Shown piece by piece: positions 50,221 through 58,327 of a stretch of DNA of 64,000 nt. The notes below the pieces were generated by a model. It was not told where the DNA came from. It did not search any database and saw only the letters and a program-made list of their open reading frames with translations. Each line of letters opens with the position of its first letter. Position 1 is the stretch's first letter. The stretch comes from Alkalibacillus filiformis (GTDB lineage Bacteria > Bacillota > Bacilli > Bacillales > Alkalibacillaceae). The DNA is taken from contig NZ_JAUSUP010000005.1 of the NCBI RefSeq assembly GCF_030814115.1, forward strand, positions 62,001 to 126,000. The letters run 5' to 3'. A program made the translations under genes and the position numbers.

Positions 50221-51342
50221 TTATTCATCAATGGGGTCGTGAAGTACATCTTGAACAATCCAGTTTTCATCTTGGTATTCGATTATATAAGTTAGCTCAA
50301 TATGGTCAGTGAATTCATAATCAACTTCTTGGATCACATGGTATTCAGTTTCTGAAACTTCATTGACTTCATAATCTCGATCAAGTTCAATGAACACTTC
50401 CATACCAGTCGGGATGATATAAAGCCCATCATCCTCTTCTTGAACGTACGTTTCAAGATAGTAATCGATGATCTCGTCACTCATAATGCTAGAGAAGTCA
50501 TTACGAATATCTTCAACTGTATTGAAATTGACTAATCGTTGTTCATCATCTGTTTCAACTAATCGATCATAGGCATTTTCAAATTCAGTTATAATGTCTT
50601 CGATGTTAGGTTCTGAGATTTGTTCATCTTCTTCCTCAACCATTGTGGAGCTACCAACTCCTCCACCAGAATCATCTACAGTAACTCTAACTAACTGACG
50701 GTCGTGAACATCTCTTAAATTGATATTCCACATCCCTTCGCCACTATCAAAGTGAACCCTAGAAACAATTGGTACATTTAGGGTGTCTGAATTAGAATTT
50801 ATGGCCCTTGCGATAGCTTCATATTCTGTCATGTCAGCACCTTCATAGGATTCCTCTTCGACAATGAGCAGTTCATCAGGTACAGCTTGCGCTGGGTAAG
50901 AGTCATTTTGTTCTGTGTGCCATGCTTTTATTTTTTGACCTAACTCGACATCTTCATCAACACTTGAATACCAAACTGCAGGGTTTTGATCATTCTCGTT
51001 TTTCTCTGAATCAGTCACAAGGATTCGATCGTTGTCAATTTCTACGACATACCCTTCAATACTAGGTTCTTCATCAGTTATTGGTTCTTGTTCATCTTGT
51101 TCTTCCCCTGGACTCCCTGTCGTAGGCTGGAATAAAGGTCCGCCATCATTACTGGCGAAAATAATAAACGCAATGAGTAGTGTTGTTGCAAGTGGAATAG
51201 CTATTTTAAGTGGAAACAACGGGCCACCCGATTTATTGGAAGCTTCGTGTTTAACTTTACTCATAATCGCATAACGCTCCTTTTCGGTAAAATTTGTTTC
51301 GTTTTTATAAGTTTCATGTAATTGATTTAGTTTTTCATCCAT
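50221..51342 (-). CDS. Membrane protein with DUF3221 domain, probable anti-sigma factor
   Basis: ATG 51342 is chosen: GGAGGTGG lies upstream and the start overlaps the sigma gene stop by 8 nt. In the 373-residue protein, residues 1-45 are a charged cytoplasmic segment (MDEKLNQLHETYKNETNFTEKERYAIMSKV) and about 50-62 a membrane helix. Next come an acidic linker and a DUF3221-like domain (IEGYVVEIDNDRILVTDSEKN, then AVWYSSVDEDVELGQKIKAW). The C-terminal region contains an NTF2-like stretch (YEFTDHIELTYIIEYQDENWIVQD). Coupling to the ECF sigma gene makes it the likely cognate anti-sigma factor; the family itself is not a well-known one. Confidence 0.75.
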   Translation of the reverse strand: MDEKLNQLHETYKNETNFTEKERYAIMSKVKHEASNKSGGPLFPLKIAIPLATTLLIAFIIFASNDGGPLFQPTTGSPGEEQDEQEPITDEEPSIEGYVVEIDNDRILVTDSEKNENDQNPAVWYSSVDEDVELGQKIKAWHTEQNDSYPAQAVPDELLIVEEESYEGADMTEYEAIARAINSNSDTLNVPIVSRVHFDSGEGMWNINLRDVHDRQLVRVTVDDSGGGVGSSTMVEEEDEQISEPNIEDIITEFENAYDRLVETDDEQRLVNFNTVEDIRNDFSSIMSDEIIDYYLETYVQEEDDGLYIIPTGMEVFIELDRDYEVNEVSETEYHVIQEVDYEFTDHIELTYIIEYQDENWIVQDVLHDPIDE

Positions 51343-51910
51343 GGTCGCCACCTCCTGACTCAATAATGGTTTTCAGACGATCCCTTCCGCGTTTCAGCCT
51401 AGCTTTCATAGTATTTTCATTCGTATTTAAAATGTCAGCCATCTCTTTTACCGTGAGTTGTTCAAAATAATATAAAATAATCACTTCTTTATATTTAGTG
51501 GGAAGCTGATAAATTTGTTGAATTAATTGTTTGTTCTCATCGGTTTGAATAGACAGATCCTCTGGTGTAGTTGTTTCGGCTGATTCTTTATTAAATGATT
51601 GAAGCAGTTTATCTTTCAACCGTTGTTGACGGTGTTTAAACGACCTTAAATGGTCCTTACTTTTATTAATGGCAATCCGTATAAGCCAACTTTTAAGCTG
51701 TGAATCTTGATTAAATTGATCAATCTTTTGATAAACCGTAATAAAAACTTCTTGCGTAACATCTTCAGCATCGACTTCGTTTTGAACATAGGAGTAGACA
51801 ATTCGTTTAACGTCACTGCCATAATGTGACATACAGTAATCAAGAAGTTCTACTCGATCTTGTTCTGTAATGGTTTCTTTTTGCAATGCTTGGAGTTCTG
51901 AGACCGACAT
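51335..51910 (-). CDS. ECF-type RNA polymerase sigma factor
   Basis: Extracytoplasmic-function sigma factor, about 191 residues. ATG 51910 is chosen with AAGGAGGTTGG upstream. Region 2 includes DAEDVTQEVFITVYQKIDQF and LKSWLIRIAINKSKDHLRS; region 4 includes QLPTKYKEVIILYYFEQLTVKEMADILNTNENTMKARLKRGRDRLK. It resembles the SigV/SigM/SigX class. An ECF-type promoter precedes the gene, so autoregulation is likely. Confidence 0.92.
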   Translation of the reverse strand: MSVSELQALQKETITEQDRVELLDYCMSHYGSDVKRIVYSYVQNEVDAEDVTQEVFITVYQKIDQFNQDSQLKSWLIRIAINKSKDHLRSFKHRQQRLKDKLLQSFNKESAETTTPEDLSIQTDENKQLIQQIYQLPTKYKEVIILYYFEQLTVKEMADILNTNENTMKARLKRGRDRLKTIIESGGGDHG

Positions 51911-51937
51911 AACCAACCTCCTTTCTTTTAACTATTA

Positions 51938-51964
51938 GACGTAATGGTTTTTAACAAGGTTGCA
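51938..51964 (-). promoter_or_regulatory. ECF-type autoregulatory promoter
   Basis: Minus-strand TGCAAC (51959-51964), 17-nt spacer, CGTC (51938-51941). The AAC and CGTC elements at this spacing are typical of Bacillus ECF sigma promoters. Confidence 0.65.
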
Positions 51965-52076
51965 AGTTTCTAAGGAAAAATCTCCCCTAACGAATTTCTT
52001 TCAAAAAGTGTATAATAGACTTGGAAAATATAAAAGTTGATACACAATGTATAAAACAACGGGGGAACAAGATAGA

Positions 52077-53219
52077 ATGGATGACATAGTCCGATATTTG
52101 CAAGACAAAGAAGGCGAGATGGTGTCGTTATTGCGAGACTTAGTTTTAATTGAATCACCATCAAGTGAACCACATTTAACTGAGAAAATGGGTAATTATT
52201 TAAGCGAAAAATTCATCGAAATGACAGGTGGTACGTTTACGAAACTTCCTAGTGATGATTACTCATCACACATACGAGCTGAGTGGGGTGAAGGTGAGCG
52301 TCAGCTATTAATCGTCACACACTTTGATACTGTATGGCCAGAGGGAACGTTAGAAGACATGCCATTTGAAATTAAAGATGGTAAAGCTTATGGCCCAGGT
52401 ACGTTTGATATGAAAGGCGGTATTGTCCAAGCTCTTTATGCTATTCAAAGTTTAAAAGATTTGAATAAACATTTAAATAAAAAAATCGTGCTAATGATGA
52501 CGAGTGATGAAGAGTTAGGAAGTCCAACTTCAAAAGATTATATTATGGCAGAAGCTGAAAAGAGCGATGCTGTATTTGTCCTTGAGCCGTCTCAAGGTAG
52601 TCAAGGGGCGCTTAAGACAGCGCGTAAAGGTGTTGGAACTTATGACATTACGATTCACGGTGTGTCTTCACATGCTGGTATTGAACCAGAGAAAGGCGCA
52701 AGTGCTATAGAAGAGCTAGCTGAACAAATTACGTATCTATCAAATTTAACAGACCTTGATAAAGGGACATCAGTAAATGTTGGTATTATTGATGGAGGTT
52801 CGTCTAAAAACGTAATCGCCGAAGAGGCACACGCAGTTGTTGACGTGCGTGTTCAAACGCAAGAGGAGATGGACCGTGTTGCCCTATTAATAGAACAAAT
52901 TAAATCTCATGATGAAGATATCGAAATTGATATAGAGGGCGAAATTTATCGCCCGCCGTTAGAGCGAACGGATGAAATTGAAGCTTTATTTGACCGTGCA
53001 AGTGATTTAGCACGTGACTATTTAGGGTTTGAGCTTGAGGAAGAATCAACAGGCGGAGGAAGTGATGCGAACTTCACAGCATCCCTTTCACCTACTTTGG
53101 ATGGTTTAGGTGCTGTTGGTGATGGAGCTCATGCGCAACATGAGCATTTAGTAGTTAAAGAAATGCCGAAGCGTAGTGCTTTGTTGGCGATGTTGTTGTG
53201 TGATTATGGTTCAAACTAA
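52077..53219 (+). CDS. M20-family metallopeptidase (carboxypeptidase G2-like)
   Basis: Zinc peptidase or amidohydrolase of the M20 clan, about 380 residues. ATG 52077 is preferred (ACGGGGGAAC upstream); the frame extends to 52047 without a site. Di-zinc ligands: histidine in LIVTHFDTVWPEG, bridging aspartate in GPGTFDMKGG, glutamate pair in TSDEELGSPT, the later ligand in FVLEPSQGSQG, and the last histidine in GDGAHAQHEHLV. The dimerisation lid contains GVSSHAGIEPEKGASA. Substrate could be a glutamyl or acyl amino acid. Its last codons form one arm of a large inverted repeat. Confidence 0.88.
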   Translation: MDDIVRYLQDKEGEMVSLLRDLVLIESPSSEPHLTEKMGNYLSEKFIEMTGGTFTKLPSDDYSSHIRAEWGEGERQLLIVTHFDTVWPEGTLEDMPFEIKDGKAYGPGTFDMKGGIVQALYAIQSLKDLNKHLNKKIVLMMTSDEELGSPTSKDYIMAEAEKSDAVFVLEPSQGSQGALKTARKGVGTYDITIHGVSSHAGIEPEKGASAIEELAEQITYLSNLTDLDKGTSVNVGIIDGGSSKNVIAEEAHAVVDVRVQTQEEMDRVALLIEQIKSHDEDIEIDIEGEIYRPPLERTDEIEALFDRASDLARDYLGFELEEESTGGGSDANFTASLSPTLDGLGAVGDGAHAQHEHLVVKEMPKRSALLAMLLCDYGSN

Positions 53220-53339
53220 ATGACAAGCGCTCGCATTCGTCGTTGCATCGGTTTCTGAGGTGCTCATGACCTATGATGGTCACTCCGCTCCTTAGCTGCC
53301 TTCGTGCCTTGACTGCCAAGCGCTTTCATTTAGTTTGAA
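53210..53339. repeat. Large inverted repeat spanning the peptidase stop codon
   Basis: The arm 53210-53231 (TTCAAACTAAATGACAAG then CGCT) is complementary to 53319-53339 (AGCGCTTTCATTTAGTTTG then AA), with one mismatch or gap, enclosing about 87 nt. It may fold as a long mRNA 3' hairpin or be a small inverted-repeat element. Confidence 0.7.
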
Positions 53340-53366
53340 GATTGAAAAGCACTCGCATTCGTCGTT
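53225..53366 (+). repeat. Direct 20-bp repeat AAGCRCTCGCATTCGTCGTT
   Basis: Two copies at 53225-53244 and 53347-53366, 122 bp apart, differing at one base. The interval includes the right arm of the inverted repeat. Confidence 0.75.
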
Positions 53367-53480
53367 ACTATGTGGGTTATTTAAGAGCTTTGATTGTAAG
53401 GGGTTGAGCCAAAAGGGTTGGAGTGTGGTGAGAAAACGAACAGTTGACATTTTAGCTTAGTTGAGCAGACACATAGCGGA

Positions 53481-53585
53481 ATCAAAATGCGTAGACTCCT
53501 ACGGGAGCAAAGGCCGGGGTGAGACCCCACAGTGCGTAGCACGAGGAGGCTTACCAGCCGCCCGTGGAAAGCGAAGCATTTTGAT
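53481..53585. repeat. Bacillaceae-type dispersed intergenic element
   Basis: A 105-bp GC-rich block with terminal inverted repeats ATCAAAATGC (53481-53490) and GCATTTTGAT (53576-53585). The inside (GCGTAGACTCCTACGGGAGC, GGGGTGAGACCCC, CGAGGAGGC, CCGCCCGTGGAAAGCGAAGC) strongly resembles a dispersed structured repeat common between genes in Bacillus-like genomes. Not coding. Confidence 0.75.
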
Positions 53586-53603
53586 GGAGCGGAGCTTAAA
53601 GAT

Positions 53604-53643
53604 AAACCCGAACGAAGTCTAAATGTGATTTCGTTCGGGTTTT
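53604..53643. terminator. Strong hairpin terminator after the dispersed element
   Basis: AAACCCGAACGAA pairs perfectly with TTCGTTCGGGTTT around about 13 nt. Similar in sequence to the hairpin at 5605-5644. Confidence 0.75.
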
Positions 53644-53746
53644 GTGTATTACAATTAGTTCTGCTCAACCTTTTTTGTATGAAAAGACATCTCACAGGTG
53701 GCAATGCTATAATGAAAATTAGCTTGTTACAAGGAGAGTCAACCAA

Positions 53747-54031
53747 ATGTTATACAAACATCCCTATGTCATACTTAGGCGAGAGATTGACCATATTAAC
53801 TTTCAAAAAAAGTATATCGAAGAAGAACACTTCATTGAGTTGTATGAAGACAAAATCATAACAGCTGAGAATAAATTCGACCTTAAAATTGTCTTCGATA
53901 TGTCATATAAAATGCTGTCAGACAAATACGGCTTTTTATACTTTCACACAACGAAAGGCGTCTTTACGTACCAGATAAAAAAAGACCCTGAAGAACTGAT
54001 TGCTCAATTTAGAAAAGTCGAAATTAAGTAA
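53747..54031 (+). CDS. 94-residue protein of unknown function
   Basis: A basic, cytoplasmic-looking protein with no membrane segment: MLYKHPYVILRREIDHINF at the start, then a beta-strand-rich body (DLKIVFDMSYKMLSDKYGFLYFHTTKGVFTYQIKKDPEELIAQFRKVEIK). The shape recalls small PH-like or immune-like beta folds, but no family was recognised. Start ATG 53747 follows AAGGAGAG. It ends 12 nt before ypcP, so it is probably the first gene of the repair operon. Confidence 0.75.
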   Translation: MLYKHPYVILRREIDHINFQKKYIEEEHFIELYEDKIITAENKFDLKIVFDMSYKMLSDKYGFLYFHTTKGVFTYQIKKDPEELIAQFRKVEIK

Positions 54032-54043
54032 TGGAGGAGACCG

Positions 54044-54904
54044 ATGAAGAAACACGTCTTATTAGTTGATGGTATGGCACTATTATTCCGTGCTTTTTAC
54101 GCAACAGCGATGAACAATAATTTTATGATTAACAGTAAAGGAACTCCAACCAATGCGATCCATGGTTTTATTCGCCATCTGTTAACAGCAACGAATACAT
54201 TTCAACCATCACACGTTATTTGTTGTTGGGATATGGGGAGTCATACATTTAGAAATGATCTTTATTCACAATACAAAGCTAATCGTGGTGCGCCACCTGA
54301 AGAGTTAATTCCACAATTTGATCTGGTTAAAGAAGTAACAGAAGCGATGGATATTCCGAATGTTGGGGTAAAGGGTTTTGAAGCTGACGACTGTATTGGT
54401 ACATTGGCTCTAACCTATCAAGGTGAAGCGGATGTGACGATTTTAACTGGTGACCAAGACATTTTACAGCTATTAGATGACGGAGTTCGAGTAGCCTTAT
54501 TGAAAAAAGGATACGGCAATTACGATGTGTATGAAGCAGATCGTTTCTTAGAAGAAAAAGGGATTACACCGAAACAAATGATTGATCTTAAAGCGATGAT
54601 GGGTGATTCGAGTGACAATTATCCAGGTGTTCGAGGTGTGGGTGAAAAGACGGCTTTAAAATTACTCATTAACCATGGATCTCTAGATGAGATCTTAGAT
54701 AATTTAGACACATTGACGAAAGCACAAAAGACGAAGTTTGAAAACGATCTTGAAATGATTCATCTTTCACGTAAGTTGGCTGAAATCCATTGCCAAGCTG
54801 GTGTAACGTGTGACCTAAGTGATGCTGAGTTTAACATGAACCGCGAACGCGTTATTGAAAAGTTTAACGAATTAGAATTTAAACGATTAGGAGAATACGT
54901 CTAG
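54044..54904 (+). CDS. ypcP: 5'-3' exonuclease YpcP (FEN-like)
   Basis: A stand-alone 5'-3' exonuclease/flap nuclease domain, homologous to the N-terminal domain of DNA polymerase I; 286 residues. Metal-binding acidic residues are in LLVDGMALLFRAFYA, the KANRGAPPEELIPQF arch region, GFEADDCIGTLA, LTGDQDILQLL and LKAMMGDSSDNYPGVRGVGEKTALKLL (helix-hairpin-helix). It removes RNA primers and repair flaps. Start ATG 54044 follows TGGAGGAG. It is 10 nt upstream of a pyrimidine-dimer glycosylase. Confidence 0.93.
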   Translation: MKKHVLLVDGMALLFRAFYATAMNNNFMINSKGTPTNAIHGFIRHLLTATNTFQPSHVICCWDMGSHTFRNDLYSQYKANRGAPPEELIPQFDLVKEVTEAMDIPNVGVKGFEADDCIGTLALTYQGEADVTILTGDQDILQLLDDGVRVALLKKGYGNYDVYEADRFLEEKGITPKQMIDLKAMMGDSSDNYPGVRGVGEKTALKLLINHGSLDEILDNLDTLTKAQKTKFENDLEMIHLSRKLAEIHCQAGVTCDLSDAEFNMNRERVIEKFNELEFKRLGEYV

Positions 54905-54914
54905 GAGAGATCGC

Positions 54915-55355
54915 ATGCGTTTATGGTCAGTTCATCCGAAATATTTAGATGCAAAGGGACTTGTCGCTTTATGGCGTGAGACGCTACTAGCGCAAAAAGT
55001 CTTACTAGGTGAGACAAAGGGTTATCGTAACCACCCTCAGCTTATCCGTTTTCGCGATCAAGCAAAACCGATTAATGCGGTAGGACATTATTTAAGTGGC
55101 GTTCATGAAGAGGCGACATTCCGTGGTTATCGCTTTGATCGAACTAAAATTATTTCACGACAAGAAGTTTCAGAAATCCCTTTAACGACTGGACAGTTAG
55201 CTTATGAGTGGGAACACTTATTAACAAAGCTAGAAACTAGAGACTCTAGTCGATTTGACCAACTAAAAGATTATGATTTAAATCACTTAGATCCTCATCC
55301 AATGTTTAAGTTAGTTGAAGGTTCAATCGAGCATTGGGAAAGGTTCGCGAAATAA
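54915..55355 (+). CDS. Pyrimidine-dimer DNA glycosylase (T4 endonuclease V-like)
   Basis: A 146-residue protein matching the pyrimidine-dimer excision family: MRLWSVHPKYLDAKGLVALWRE, LLGETKGYRNHPQLIRFRD, INAVGHYLSGVHEEATFRGYRFDRTKI. T4 endonuclease V uses its N-terminal amine after Met removal and an active-site glutamate; here Arg2 would follow Met1, and acidic residues are present in WRET and HEEA, so exact chemistry is not certain. Start ATG 54915 follows AGGAGAG. Placed directly after ypcP, it suggests a base-excision route for UV lesions. Confidence 0.85.
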   Translation: MRLWSVHPKYLDAKGLVALWRETLLAQKVLLGETKGYRNHPQLIRFRDQAKPINAVGHYLSGVHEEATFRGYRFDRTKIISRQEVSEIPLTTGQLAYEWEHLLTKLETRDSSRFDQLKDYDLNHLDPHPMFKLVEGSIEHWERFAK

Positions 55356-55374
55356 TGAACAGAAAGGAAATTGT

Positions 55375-55899
55375 ATGAGTCTAAAATTAATTAAACCAAC
55401 CACATCATTACAAGATGCCTATATTGACTTTTACCAAGAGTGGGTTAATAGTGGAGAGGATATAATCCCTTCAGCCTTAAGAAAAGACCCATCGAACTTC
55501 GAAGCATTTGTTCAAAACTTAATCAGTACTGAAGAAGGGGTCGGTTTGCCAGAAGGGTATGTTCCTGCAACAACGAGATGGTTAGTCGATGAAAAGTATA
55601 AAATTTTAGGAGCATGTAATATACGTCACGATTTAACAGGCCCTTTACTTGAAACAGGTGGACACGTCGGATATGGTGTCAGACCGTCTGAACGAGGGAA
55701 AGGGCATGCAACATTTATGTTAAATGAGTCGTTAACATTTTTAAAAGCATTAGAAGTGCCAAGAGCGTTAGTGACGTGTAATGATGGAAATGAAGCATCA
55801 TTACGTGTTATTGAAAAATGCGGTGGTATGCAAGGGTTACCATTTACAGAGGAAGATGGTAATGTCGTTAGACGTTTTTGGATCGATTTAAGAGATTAA
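55375..55899 (+). CDS. GNAT-family N-acetyltransferase
   Basis: A 174-residue acetyltransferase. ATG 55375 is chosen with GAAAGGAA upstream; the frame extends into the previous gene. The acetyl-CoA-binding motif A is visible as GHVGYGVRPSERGKGHATFML (R-x-x-G-x-G/H-A form), and NEASLRVIEKCGG is the typical motif B/C helix. Acceptor unknown. It may be the last gene of the ypcP run (20 nt behind the glycosylase). Confidence 0.88.
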   Translation: MSLKLIKPTTSLQDAYIDFYQEWVNSGEDIIPSALRKDPSNFEAFVQNLISTEEGVGLPEGYVPATTRWLVDEKYKILGACNIRHDLTGPLLETGGHVGYGVRPSERGKGHATFMLNESLTFLKALEVPRALVTCNDGNEASLRVIEKCGGMQGLPFTEEDGNVVRRFWIDLRD

Positions 55900-55988
55900 T
55901 AAATATACAAATGATAAGTGGAATGATTGGGGAAACGAACAGTTTTCTGTTATTCTTCTACTAACTAATTTTTAGGGGGTTTTTACAC

Positions 55989-56951
55989 ATGGAGCTTTTA
56001 GGGATTCATCATTTATCTGCTATGACTAAAAATGCTCAAGATAATGTTGACTTTTATACAAAAGTTCTAGGAATGCGATTAGTGAAGAAGACAGTTAATC
56101 AAGATGACCCATCCATGTACCACTTATTTTATGGAGATGAAGTCGGTAATCCCGGTACTGAGTTAACGTTTTTTGAAATGGATCAAATTGGACAAAACCA
56201 TGATGGGAATAACAGCATTTCAACAACATCATTACGTGTTCCAAATGACGAAGCGCTTAAATATTGGGAAGAGCGTTTGACTCATCTTGATGTGGAGCAT
56301 GAAGGGATTGTTGAGCAGTTTGGACGTCGCGTCATCCCATTTCGAGATCATGAAAAGCAACGCCTCATGTTAGTGTCTGATGAGAAAAATGAAGGTGTTA
56401 GCGGTGGAATTCCGTGGCAGCAGTCTAAAGCTGATCCTCAACACGGCGTTATAGGCTTAGGTCCTATTCATTTAACAATACCAGACCTCGAACGAACGGA
56501 AGCAGTTTTAACTGAAGTGATGGGCTTTAGGAGATCTGGGACATATGAATTTACGCAGACTGAAAATGAAGTGGTCGTTTTTGAAACAGGAGAAGGTGGT
56601 GCAGGTGCTGAATTGCATGTCCATGTAAGCCCTAACTTACATCCAGAGCGGCTAGGACGAGGAGGCGTACACCACGTTGCTTTTCGTGTACAAAGTGAAG
56701 AAGAACTCTACCAATGGATTGATCGTCTAAACCAATCTAAGCTCGGCAATTCTGGGTTCGTTGATCGTTATTATTTCAAATCAGTTTATTTTAGAGAACC
56801 AAATGGTATTCTGTTTGAGCTTGCGACAGATGGACCTGGATTTACTACCGATGAAGACGAACTGAACTTAGGGGAAACGCTAGCTTTGCCTCCATTTTTA
56901 GAAGAGAAACGTGAAGAAATTACTAAAAACTTAAAGCCGATTAATTATTAA
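55989..56951 (+). CDS. Ring-cleaving dioxygenase (MhqO-type, double glyoxalase fold)
   Basis: A 320-residue vicinal-oxygen-chelate protein with two glyoxalase modules. Module 1 starts LLGIHHLSAMTKNAQDNVDFYTKVLGMRLVKKTVNQDDP; module 2 starts GLGPIHLTIPDLERTEAVLTEVMGF. Metal ligands are probably the histidine in HHLSAMT, the later His in RGGVHHVAFRV and the glutamate in PNGILFELATDGPGF. These features match MhqO/MhqA hydroquinone dioxygenases of Bacillus. Start ATG 55989 follows TAGGGGG. No MhqR-type regulator is adjacent. Confidence 0.87.
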   Translation: MELLGIHHLSAMTKNAQDNVDFYTKVLGMRLVKKTVNQDDPSMYHLFYGDEVGNPGTELTFFEMDQIGQNHDGNNSISTTSLRVPNDEALKYWEERLTHLDVEHEGIVEQFGRRVIPFRDHEKQRLMLVSDEKNEGVSGGIPWQQSKADPQHGVIGLGPIHLTIPDLERTEAVLTEVMGFRRSGTYEFTQTENEVVVFETGEGGAGAELHVHVSPNLHPERLGRGGVHHVAFRVQSEEELYQWIDRLNQSKLGNSGFVDRYYFKSVYFREPNGILFELATDGPGFTTDEDELNLGETLALPPFLEEKREEITKNLKPINY

Positions 56952-56958
56952 AAGATGG

Positions 56959-56992
56959 AAAGTCAGCATACGTTCAAGTAGCTGGCTTTTTT
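56959..56992 (+). terminator. Terminator after the dioxygenase gene
   Basis: AAGTCAGC pairs with GCTGGCTT around a long loop, followed by T-run. Confidence 0.65.
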
Positions 56993-57081
56993 CATAAGCC
57001 GTAGTAGTAAGTAGCTTCATTTTTATGTAAAAACTGATACAATAAATAGAAGATTAATAGTTTATAGAAGGTGAACATATT

Positions 57082-57408
57082 ATGAGACAAGTCCATTGTC
57101 AGAACTGTGATCAATTAATTGAATCGAAGAAAGATTTGTTTACAACACAGATTTTCTTTATGGTCCAAGCTTATTGTAAGAAGTGTTACTTTGATAAAAT
57201 TAAAAAAGTATCCTCTTTAGCTGTTAGTAATACACCGCTTAATGGTCGTTATTCTAACTTTCTAGCCGGGCTTACTTTAGTTGGATTAATATTAGTCTAC
57301 TTTGCTGAAATTCAATACATCAAATATCCATTAATTTTAGTTTTAGCTTTAGTGTTATTCATGCGTGTTTATTCATTTGTAAGGTTTGAGCGTCATTTGC
57401 CATTTTAA
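57082..57408 (+). CDS. Small membrane protein with zinc-ribbon N-terminus
   Basis: A 108-residue protein of unknown function. The N-terminal ribbon has C-x2-C pairs (VHCQNCDQ near residue 6 and AYCKKCYFDK near 32). It is followed by two close membrane helices (FLAGLTLVGLILVYFAE and YPLILVLALVLFMRVYSFV). Start ATG 57082 follows GAAGGTG. It lies a few bases before the EamA transporter gene and may be co-transcribed. Confidence 0.7.
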   Translation: MRQVHCQNCDQLIESKKDLFTTQIFFMVQAYCKKCYFDKIKKVSSLAVSNTPLNGRYSNFLAGLTLVGLILVYFAEIQYIKYPLILVLALVLFMRVYSFVRFERHLPF

Positions 57409-57423
57409 AAGGTGTGTTTTGTT

Positions 57424-58308
57424 ATGAGAAGTAGTGTATGGCTTGTTTTGATCGGAGCTATTTTATGGGGGACGACAGGAACTGCACAAGCATTAGCACC
57501 TGAAGAGTCAACGCCATTAGTCGTAGGTGCATTACGGTTACTAATTGGTGGTGGCTCTTTATTTTTATTGGTCTATTTTCAAAAGCGGTTATCGATCAAA
57601 GGGATCCCAAAAAAGCCTTTGCTCGTTAGTGCGATTGCGATGGCGTTGTATCAACCATTCTTCTTCTCAGGAGTTGATTTAACAGGAGTAGCGATCGGTA
57701 CTGTCATTGCCATATGTAGTGCGCCCATTTTTGCAGGTTTAATGGAAGGTGTTATACATAAAAGGTTACCTGATCTCGTTTGGGCTATTTCGACAGTTCT
57801 AGCAGTGGTCGGTTGTTTATTGCTGTTTCAGTCAGGAGAGAGCGTGACTTTTAATTTTCTAGGAATGGTCTTTGCATTAATGGCAGGGTTAGCCTTTGCG
57901 ATATACACGTTTGTTAGTAAAGATCTTGTGACTAATTACCCTTCTGATGTTGTAGTTGCCGTCGTCTTTAGTACAGCGGCCATTTTCTTACTACCGATTC
58001 TTTTTGTCTATGATACGAGCTGGTTGGTTCAAAGTAGTGGCGCAATCAGCATGTTGCACTTAGGGTTAATTGCAACAGCATTGGCTTATTTGTTGTTCGC
58101 TAGAGGGTTAAAAGGAATTCCTGCATCTATGGCTGTTACGTTAGCTTTGGCTGAACCAGTGACAGCTGCTCTCCTTGGGATTCTTTTAATCGGCGAACCG
58201 TTAACGATTGTTTCTGGACTTGGGTTACTATTATTAATCGTCGGTCTAGTATTACTTGCTAATAAGCCTAAGGTTTTAAATTTTATAACTGCTCATAAAA
58301 AAAGCTAA
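57424..58308 (+). CDS. EamA-family (DMT) transporter
   Basis: A 294-residue exporter-type membrane protein with ten helices in two EamA repeats: WLVLIGAILWGTTGTAQAL at the start and FLGMVFALMAGLAFAIYTFVSKDL at the start of the second repeat. TLALAEPVTAALLGILLIGEPL is the typical last-helix signature. ATG 57424 is chosen with AAGGTGTG upstream. Related proteins export amino acids or metabolites; the substrate here is unknown. Confidence 0.88.
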   Translation: MRSSVWLVLIGAILWGTTGTAQALAPEESTPLVVGALRLLIGGGSLFLLVYFQKRLSIKGIPKKPLLVSAIAMALYQPFFFSGVDLTGVAIGTVIAICSAPIFAGLMEGVIHKRLPDLVWAISTVLAVVGCLLLFQSGESVTFNFLGMVFALMAGLAFAIYTFVSKDLVTNYPSDVVVAVVFSTAAIFLLPILFVYDTSWLVQSSGAISMLHLGLIATALAYLLFARGLKGIPASMAVTLALAEPVTAALLGILLIGEPLTIVSGLGLLLLIVGLVLLANKPKVLNFITAHKKS

Positions 58309-58327
58309 GCTCTGTCGCTTAGCTTTA
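58301..58327. terminator. Bidirectional terminator
   Basis: AAAGCTAAGC pairs with GCTTAGCTTT around TCTGTC; A-run to the left and T-rich to the right, between convergent genes. Confidence 0.8.

Noticed and set aside
53381-53861. Open frames of about 110-120 codons on both strands over the dispersed repeat
   Set aside because: They run through the structured repeat and terminator hairpin and have no protein-like features.
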